Assembly: GCA_013359215.1 (NCBI GenBank)
Contig: JABWCH010000002.1
Location: 1-47,875 of the forward strand
Reading direction: 5' to 3'
Length of the DNA stretch: 47,875 nt
Source of the DNA: Candidatus Brocadiia bacterium
GTDB lineage: Bacteria > Planctomycetota > Uabimicrobiia > Uabimicrobiales > JABWCH01
In this document: positions 41,296 through 47,875 of the stretch, one piece after another
Position numbering within the stretch: position 1 is the stretch's first letter
Layout: each line of letters starts with the position of its first letter
Notes under the pieces: generated by a model
What the model was told of the DNA's origin: nothing
Database searches by the model: none
What the model saw: only the letters and a program-made list of their open reading frames with translations
Made by a program: the position numbers and the translations under genes

Positions 41296-43986
41296 ATGGG
41301 AAAAAATAAAAATAAACATAAAAATCAGGCAGTATCTGAGTCAATCCAATCATCAATTTCAGTACCCAATCAAAAAATTTGGCAAAACTATTCTCCAGAA
41401 AAAATCGAAACGCTCTATCAAGAATCGAATCAAATAAAAGGAGAATCTGGCCAGGCTGAAACTGAAAAGCATTTGGATGTTCAAGATTTATATAGAAAAG
41501 CCAGTGAAGCCCAGCAACGATATCAAGAGGAAACCGAAAAGCTTTTGCATGAGAAAAAAAATCTGCAAAATAGAGAGATAGAATTACAGAAAAAGAGCGA
41601 TTCTTTTGAATTGCAAAAACAGAGTTTAGAGGGTAGGGAGCAACAGCTTTTAGAAGCAAAAAAAATATGGACAGAACGAGAACAAAATATTTCTCAAAGA
41701 GAAAAAATTGCTCTACAAAAAGAAAGCGAACTGCAACAAAGAGAACTCAATGCGCTTGCAGATTGCGCCAGGCAAAAACGGGAAATGTTGGATGGACTGA
41801 ATCAGGAAGTGAGGCGTTTACAAGAAGATCTGGGTAAACTTCAGAAACAGATATCGGAAGAAAGAATTCGCTTTGTTGAAGAGATAGCGCAGGAGCGTGT
41901 CAGTGCAAAAAAAAGCCTGGAAAAAGAGCTAGAGGAAGAACGCAGCCAAAACAGCGAACAAATCCAGGCACAAAAGAAGGAAGTTGGGCAAAAGTTAGAG
42001 CAAGAAACCAAGGAAATGCGCAGTAAATTGGAGAAAGAGATCGCCTCGGATCGGCAAATTCTCGCATTGCAAATACAAGCCTACCAGGATGATAGAGAGC
42101 AGTTTGTAGAAGAGAAACAACAACAGGAAGCCGAACTCCTTGCTAGAGAAAAAGAGTTGCAAAGACGAGAAAATGCTGTGTCAACCAAAGAAGAACTGCT
42201 TCAGGAAGATCGGGATGCCTTGGATCAAAAAATAGAACTGAAAGCCGGGGAGAATATTAAAAAGCTGAGGCATGAGCTGGAAATAAACAATAAATTCCTT
42301 GAGGAATTAAAAGAAAAAAGGTATGAGTTGGAGAAACAGCTTGAAGATAGAAGCGAACTAGAGCGCAAATATGGTGCTAAACCAGAGTTTTTGCTAGAAG
42401 AAGTAAAAGAAAGTCGAAAGGCGATAAAACGATTGGAAACGGAACTGGCACATCGGCCAGACATGAAAGATAAGGAACGATTGGACAATCTTCAAGCAGA
42501 AAACGATAAACTAAGGGATGAACTCCTTCAAATCCAATACAAATACCAGGACATGCGTAAAAAAGAGAATATCAATCTGATTGCTGTCACCGAGTTAGAA
42601 ACTTTGAGGGATGCCAATAAATCATTGAATGCACGTTGCGATCAGGCAATGAACAATCTTTCTTTGCTTGAGGAAGAAGTCAAGAAATATAAACAACTAA
42701 ATGAACTACCGAAAGAGAAAGAAGCAAGAATTGGAGTAATCGAAGAGCCTGTCTTTAAAATCGAAAGAAAGAGTACAAGTGAAGAAGATGAGAACGAATG
42801 GCTGCAAAATATTATGGCCAGCATAGAAAAGTGCGGCTTTTATTTCCCTCGTCGCCTTATGAATGCGTTCCATACCTCTCTAAAAATTTCCGAGTGTGCA
42901 CCTTTGACCATACTCACCGGAGTAAGCGGCACAGGAAAGTCAGAGCTTCCCCGTCTTTATTCCCTTTTTGGGGGTTTACAGTACGAACTGGTTTCCGTAC
43001 AGCCCAACTGGGATAGCCCACAAGATTTGTTTGGTTTTTTCAATTACATGGACAACCGTTTTAATGCGACAGGTTTACTTCGAGCGATGGTGCAAAGTCA
43101 GTTTCCGCTTGAGAAAAAAGGCTTTAATGATGGAATGCTTCTAGTTTTATTGGATGAAATGAACCTGGCTAAAATAGAGCAATACTTTAGCGACATGCTC
43201 AGCTTGCTTGAATTTCGACGAGGTCAAACGGAAGAGATAAAGCTAAAAGTAGACATTGGCTCTGGCCTGGATCGCTATGAGGTAGTGCTTGGAAAAAATA
43301 TTTTGTTTGCAGGGACTGTAAACGAAGATGAATCTACCCAGACGCTCTCCGACAAGACTTTAGATCGTGCCAATGTCATCGTTTTTCCAAGCCCTGACAA
43401 ACTGCGTAGCAGAGATAACCTGCATTTACCCGAAAAAGAAAAATTTTTAGAATTTGCTACATGGCAGAGATGGATAATGCCCGCATCTTCTTTGGAAACA
43501 ACAATCCGTGATAGAATGAGAATTGCTGTTGAAGAAATCAACAGATGTATGAAGACAGCAGGCAGGTCTTTGGGTCATCGTGTATGGCAGGGAATCGAAA
43601 ATTACATTGCCAACCATCCCGAAGTTTGCAGAGCAGCCATACTCAAAAAACAGTTAGAAAATTCACACAAAGAAGTTGATATGGCAGAAAAGACAGCAGA
43701 TAAGGATATCCATCCTCAGGGTACAACAGAGGAAAAAAATGCTCTGTCCCAAACGTATGAAAAAGCGTGCGTCAAGGCATTTGAAGATCAATTGGTGCAG
43801 AAGGTTATCCCTAAGCTCAGAGGAATAGAAACCGAAGGTGCCGCTCGCCAAAAATGTCTGAAACCCATTGAAAAAATCATTCAAAAAGAAGCACCGGGAT
43901 TGATGGAAGATTATCAGAATGCATGTCAGGAAAACTATGGAACATTTTTATGGCGTAGTGCCAGGTTTCTGGAAGTCAAGGAATAG
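41296..43986 (+). CDS. Coiled-coil McrB-type AAA+ GTPase (CoCoNuT CnuB-like)
   Basis: An 896-residue protein. After a charged start, residues ~60-490 form a very long coiled coil rich in E, K, Q and R (QKKSDSFELQKQSLEGRE, ELEEERSQNSEQIQAQ). The C-terminal ~350 residues are an McrB-family AAA+ domain: Walker A GVSGTGKSE (K548), QPNWDSPQDLFGFFN, Walker B LLDEMNLAKIEQYF (D620, E621) and the signature GTVNEDESTQTLSD (N676 to D678), equivalent to the McrB NxxD that favours GTP. McrB normally drives DNA movement for the McrC nuclease. A long coiled coil fused to McrB is the defining feature of CoCoNuT systems. It begins 17 bp after the HEPN gene and ends two bases before the McrC-like gene. Confidence 0.88.
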   Translation: MGKNKNKHKNQAVSESIQSSISVPNQKIWQNYSPEKIETLYQESNQIKGESGQAETEKHLDVQDLYRKASEAQQRYQEETEKLLHEKKNLQNREIELQKKSDSFELQKQSLEGREQQLLEAKKIWTEREQNISQREKIALQKESELQQRELNALADCARQKREMLDGLNQEVRRLQEDLGKLQKQISEERIRFVEEIAQERVSAKKSLEKELEEERSQNSEQIQAQKKEVGQKLEQETKEMRSKLEKEIASDRQILALQIQAYQDDREQFVEEKQQQEAELLAREKELQRRENAVSTKEELLQEDRDALDQKIELKAGENIKKLRHELEINNKFLEELKEKRYELEKQLEDRSELERKYGAKPEFLLEEVKESRKAIKRLETELAHRPDMKDKERLDNLQAENDKLRDELLQIQYKYQDMRKKENINLIAVTELETLRDANKSLNARCDQAMNNLSLLEEEVKKYKQLNELPKEKEARIGVIEEPVFKIERKSTSEEDENEWLQNIMASIEKCGFYFPRRLMNAFHTSLKISECAPLTILTGVSGTGKSELPRLYSLFGGLQYELVSVQPNWDSPQDLFGFFNYMDNRFNATGLLRAMVQSQFPLEKKGFNDGMLLVLLDEMNLAKIEQYFSDMLSLLEFRRGQTEEIKLKVDIGSGLDRYEVVLGKNILFAGTVNEDESTQTLSDKTLDRANVIVFPSPDKLRSRDNLHLPEKEKFLEFATWQRWIMPASSLETTIRDRMRIAVEEINRCMKTAGRSLGHRVWQGIENYIANHPEVCRAAILKKQLENSHKEVDMAEKTADKDIHPQGTTEEKNALSQTYEKACVKAFEDQLVQKVIPKLRGIETEGAARQKCLKPIEKIIQKEAPGLMEDYQNACQENYGTFLWRSARFLEVKE

Positions 43987-43988
43987 TT

Positions 43989-45254
43989 ATGGCTCAAAAG
44001 ATAACTTCGTTATGGAACAGTATAGCTCCAGATTTTTCGAAGCTAGAGCATTTTTCCGCAGCGCATGAAAAAACGCAAGAAGGGGCTTATTGGGCATCTT
44101 TGCAATTGTTCCATCACATTCTGGCAAAAAACAATAGAGAAGATCCCTTGACTGACCAGAGCATGCCTCTGCCCCTTATAGACACACTTTTACAAATTGG
44201 ATGTATTCTTCGCCAGGAGGGACGAGAGTTACCAGAGGACAATCTCCAACGCATCCTTCAATTATGCTGTAGCGCAGTATCTGAGATATTAGAACATCCT
44301 CGTCAAAAACTTCTGCGCAGCCATCCTTTTTTGCCCGTCAGCAAAGTTCGAGAGATGGACACAAGATGTATGGCATGGCTGGCTAAACAGCCTGGTAAAA
44401 GAGTGAGGGAGAAAATAGGTGTCAAACAGCATATTTTGGGCGTCAGGCGAAAAATTTCTGCTGACACGATAGAAAATCGAGTGCTGAGAAGATTGATTGA
44501 TGAGCTTAAGCCCATGATTGAACGAAGGCTAGACATAGTACATCATTACAGTATCTCAGACAGAGATTATATCAAACTATTGCAAAAAATGTTGCATATT
44601 TGTAGCGATGCGTTGTATTCATCAGCACTTAAAGATGTGCCTTCGTCCCATACCTTGCAAGCAAACAATGTGCTTCTTTCAGATCGAGCTTACAATAAAG
44701 TCTGGCGGGCTTTTAAACGGCTACAAGAATATCAAAATAGAGTAGAGCAAATATGGAAAGATGGCCCTAACCAGTTTACAATTATGGCATTCTGGCTTTT
44801 TATTGCCCGGCTTTATGAACGTACTCATGTTCTCCTTTATGATGATTTCTGTCTCCTTCAGCCTGGCCTTATCTCCTCTTTATTTGGAATCCAGGCACAC
44901 CTTAAGGGCTCATGGCAGGCGGCAGAAAATCCTAAACTTTCGCTTACTGTATCTCTAGGGAATTCCCTGTTCGATCTGGATATGGAAGTCAAGGGAAATG
45001 CGATTCATATTGACAGTACAAGACTTTATGAAGCAGATGGTTACATAGCAAGATCGTCTCAATCCCCTACTCATAATTGTCGCGTCGAACTCAATTTTTT
45101 ATCTTCCGAAATTTCGGACTCTAAGGAGGCTTCTTCTATAAAGGAATTTTGGATTCAGCGTGGATTTGCTCAAGGGCGTTATATGCCTTTTACCGGGCAA
45201 TTTTATTGGAATGAAGGAGAACTTTCCATGATTTTGCAGATATTTTGGGATTGA
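43989..45254 (+). CDS. DUF2357/McrC-like protein
   Basis: A 421-residue protein that directly follows the McrB-type gene, the position of McrC. DTIENRVLRRLIDELKPM (~residues 158-175) matches the TPENR-type motif of DUF2357/McrC relatives, and FWLFIARLYERTHVLL fits the family helix before the nuclease. A canonical PD-(D/E)XK site is not obvious. DLDMEVKG (D329 to K335) is the only candidate, and its spacing is poor, so nuclease activity is uncertain. The C-terminus is beta-rich. It overlaps the next gene by 10 bp. It should bind the GTPase and be driven by it. Confidence 0.72.
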   Translation: MAQKITSLWNSIAPDFSKLEHFSAAHEKTQEGAYWASLQLFHHILAKNNREDPLTDQSMPLPLIDTLLQIGCILRQEGRELPEDNLQRILQLCCSAVSEILEHPRQKLLRSHPFLPVSKVREMDTRCMAWLAKQPGKRVREKIGVKQHILGVRRKISADTIENRVLRRLIDELKPMIERRLDIVHHYSISDRDYIKLLQKMLHICSDALYSSALKDVPSSHTLQANNVLLSDRAYNKVWRAFKRLQEYQNRVEQIWKDGPNQFTIMAFWLFIARLYERTHVLLYDDFCLLQPGLISSLFGIQAHLKGSWQAAENPKLSLTVSLGNSLFDLDMEVKGNAIHIDSTRLYEADGYIARSSQSPTHNCRVELNFLSSEISDSKEASSIKEFWIQRGFAQGRYMPFTGQFYWNEGELSMILQIFWD

Positions 45255-47875
45255 GAAAATTTACAGATCATCTCATATCTCGGCTTTTTTTGAAATACCA
45301 GAAGGAATTACGAAACCCAATTCCCTTTTTACAAAACAGCAATATTCCCTTGATAAATCAAATGGGCTTAGATGTCTCTAGTGTCATTCCTCGAATTTCC
45401 ACAGAAAGTGGAAAAATTTCTTCGGAATGTCGGCTTTATTCATCCCCTGTCTCGTTGCCCGATGGCACTACAGAATGGTTAGCTGGCTATAAAGAGAAAA
45501 AATTGGATCCATGGAACAAAGAAATCGTCCATTTTAGCTCAGTTTGGGATGATTCTGATATAGAAGACACTACTCTGCTCCATTCGTTACAAAAAACGAT
45601 GGCCTCTCTCGCAAAGGATGTTGGATTGTCTAATCGGGCGCAAATAGCTCTGGCTATTCCTGATACTCTGGATGAACTCGCTCACCAACCGATCCGCCAT
45701 GCCATATCCTCTGGCGCAGTGTTGCGGGGGCTTTAGGGTGGCAGACATTGCCTGAGTTTGCAGAGAGCGGAGTTCAAAAAGGAGATGCTGTGGTTGTTGT
45801 GGATGCAGAAGCTCCTGTCTTTACAGCGACATGTCTCATAGCCATGCACGATAGACGTCTGGATGATTCCGGGGCTTGTGGCATCTATTGGCAACGCAAG
45901 CCAGCATTTATTCCTTTGGGAGCAGGAGAAAAGATCGGGTTTCAACGTTTTTCAAAAAATTTTTGCTGTCAGCATCTGGAGAATTTATGCCAGAAAGCAT
46001 CCCCTTTTCTGGAAATAAGCCAGGAACAAATAGATAAACTTGTAGCGTATCTTGAAAAGACAGGTCTTGCGGAAACTTTCCTGGAGGAAAAAAATCCCCT
46101 CTTGCTGTCTTTAGAGACAAAGGAGAAAACAGAGAAAAAATGGATTAAACTCCAATACCAGGAAGAAATATGGCGAAAACTGAGCAGCCAGTGGTATGAA
46201 AATTTTAAAATCTGGCTTAAATCATGGAGAGATTCTGAACAAGCAAAAATAATCAAGAAATACACAGGCAAACACCGTATTCATTTATTATTCGTTGGAC
46301 GACCGTTCCATAACAGGTGGATTCGTGAGCGTGTTGGCGATTATCTCCATCATTATTTGGATTTTTATCAAGATACAAAATATCATATCCCTGAGCAAGC
46401 AAAACGATTGGTAGACAGAGGATTGCTAGAATTCCTGAATCGTGAAAAACAAGGCTTACCAAGCTACGAAGATTGGTTGCCTGATCTATATTTGGAGGTG
46501 CTGGAAAAGGGAATTCCCAAACATATCCAAATTTTTGAATCTCGCTCTGCTCAACCAGGGCAGGAAATAGTATACAATGTTCAGGATGTGATGGAACTTA
46601 CTGCGAATCAACCAGACTATCGTATCCCCTTGATCCGAGACAAGCAAGGCCGTTATCCTATTTCCTATGAAGCAAAACTGGAACACCCGTCTTTCCCCTG
46701 GAGTCATAGTATCTACGTAAAAATGCAGGTAGCTTACAAATATGGCCTTGACAGCTATCGCCTATTGGTAAAACCAGTCCAGGTTGCCAGTGCGCCTTTT
46801 CAAGAAATAGAATTTCAATGGGGCAGGAAAATCTTTCAAAACAAAGAAAGTCTGAAGAATATTCCTCCGCAATTTCCTCAAGTTCAAGTTTGGGAAGGCT
46901 GTGAACTAAAACGTTGCCTGGATTGGTTTTTAGAAGCCGAGAAAAATTTAGAAGATCATGTTGCTAATCTAAACGATTATGCTCGAAGGCTAAAAGAGCC
47001 AGCGTTTATCAATTATTATTATAGCCCTCATAACCAAATAAAGAGGTTATTGGACAATATCCGAAATCTTATTGAAAAAAAATTACTTCCGTGTTGCCTG
47101 GTACTCTGGCAGCCAGATAAAGATAGCTTTATTAGAACGCCAGAATTTGATAGAGCTTTGGAAAAAGCCATTCGATTACTTACACAACTGGCCAAACTCT
47201 ATCTGAAAGACGAAACGCTACAAGAAACCACAGACTCTTTAAATGATTTTTCATGGGAAACACTTAGCTTTTTGAGAGGGGATGCACCTATCGATTTCTT
47301 GGATTATCTGGAATTCAACATACGACAAGGTAATAACGAATATCAAATGTCTTTATGGCTTGGTAGAGTCTTGGGTAATGGAAAAAATAACAGACGCAAC
47401 CTATTCCAATTTTTGTTGAAAGAGATTGAGCAAAGATTTGAACACAACAGAAATAGTCCTCAACAAAAGAAAAAATACAGTTATCTATTACGGGGACTTG
47501 CTACTGCATTATGGCGAAACCAGGAGCTGGTCCATTCTTTAGAGGAAGTATCTTCTATCCCCAAGTTTCTCGAAATATTGGAATATGATTATCGAGGGAT
47601 TATAAAAACCCTGAAAAAAACTGAGCCTGACAACCAAAAATTAATTGTAAATCAGAGCAGAAATTTTAGGAATCTGAACGAGATTCTCATGGCACTGCTT
47701 CGTTTAAGGTCTCAAGAAATTGAATTGCACGCTGGCAACAGTAGAATGCTAAAAATCTCGCAATACCTCAGAGAAATAGATGTGTTATTGTTAAAATTTG
47801 GACAGGAGTGTAAATCATGCTTTAGATTTGAATGGGAAGGACAAAAAAAGCCCGAAGGCATGTCGGAATTGGTTT
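45245..47875 (+). pseudogene. Large Hsp70/SrfB-like protein gene, frameshifted and cut by the window end
   Basis: The first frame gives 163 residues (from a TTG at 45245) ending SSGAVLRGL. A second frame continues without a break from GWQTLPEFAE to the window end, over 700 more codons. Adding one G to the run of five at 45726-45730 joins them as VLRGALGWQTL. The protein shows actin/Hsp70-like ATPase features: IALAIPDTLDELAH, then KGDAVVVVDAEAPVF and LLFVGRPFHNRWIRE, the last resembling the SGRPSR loop of SrfB-type Hsp70 relatives. The family call is tentative. The homopolymer position makes a sequencing error or a programmed shift as likely as true loss. It overlaps the McrC-like gene, so it belongs to the same operon. 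Confidence 0.55.

Overview
The window is a defence and mobile-element island from an AT-rich bacterium that uses the standard genetic code (TGA acts as a stop throughout). No rRNA, tRNA or ribosomal-protein gene is present to fix the taxon. The mix of CHAT, MJ0042-type zinc-ribbon, MORN, TerY-like VWA, ATP-grasp and COG1112-type helicase genes is typical of bacteria with large accessory genomes, such as Planctomycetota or large filamentous proteobacteria. That assignment is inference only.

Positions 1-11916 hold loosely linked accessory genes. They are: a decayed S8 subtilase gene split by a complete IS630-type insertion sequence; a YhcG/DUF1016-type PD-(D/E)XK nuclease with a C-terminal tail resembling the RNA polymerase alpha-CTD; a small gene with an internal stop; an Mrr endonuclease; three small genes, two of them membrane proteins; an AAA ATPase with an operator-like promoter; a serine resolvase; a RelE-like toxin with a ribbon-helix-helix antitoxin; and a trypsin-like protease fused to MORN repeats.

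Positions 12251-21053 run rightward. A type I restriction-modification operon (hsdM, a YgiT-type zinc-finger gene, hsdS, hsdR) is followed by a four-gene preQ0 cassette (queC, queE, queD, folE2). The cassette covers the whole route from GTP to the 7-deazaguanine precursor.

Positions 32647-21176 run leftward as one tightly packed nine-gene operon. It encodes a B12-binding radical SAM enzyme, a helical-repeat CHAT protease, a 600-residue protein of unknown function, two family-2 glycosyltransferases, a small kinase-like protein, a glycosyltransferase-like/histidine-phosphatase fusion, and two paralogous radical SAM proteins. I do not recognise this combination. It is the best candidate here for an undescribed system.

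Positions 33424-47875 run rightward and continue past the window. The genes are a TerY-like VWA protein, a frameshifted ATP-grasp gene, a kinase with a zinc ribbon, a UPF1-like SF1 helicase, a protein with a C-terminal HEPN RNase motif, a long coiled-coil McrB-type GTPase, a DUF2357/McrC-like protein and a frameshifted Hsp70/SrfB-like protein. This matches the logic of CoCoNuT (coiled-coil nuclease tandem) type IV restriction relatives coupled to a TerY-kinase module.
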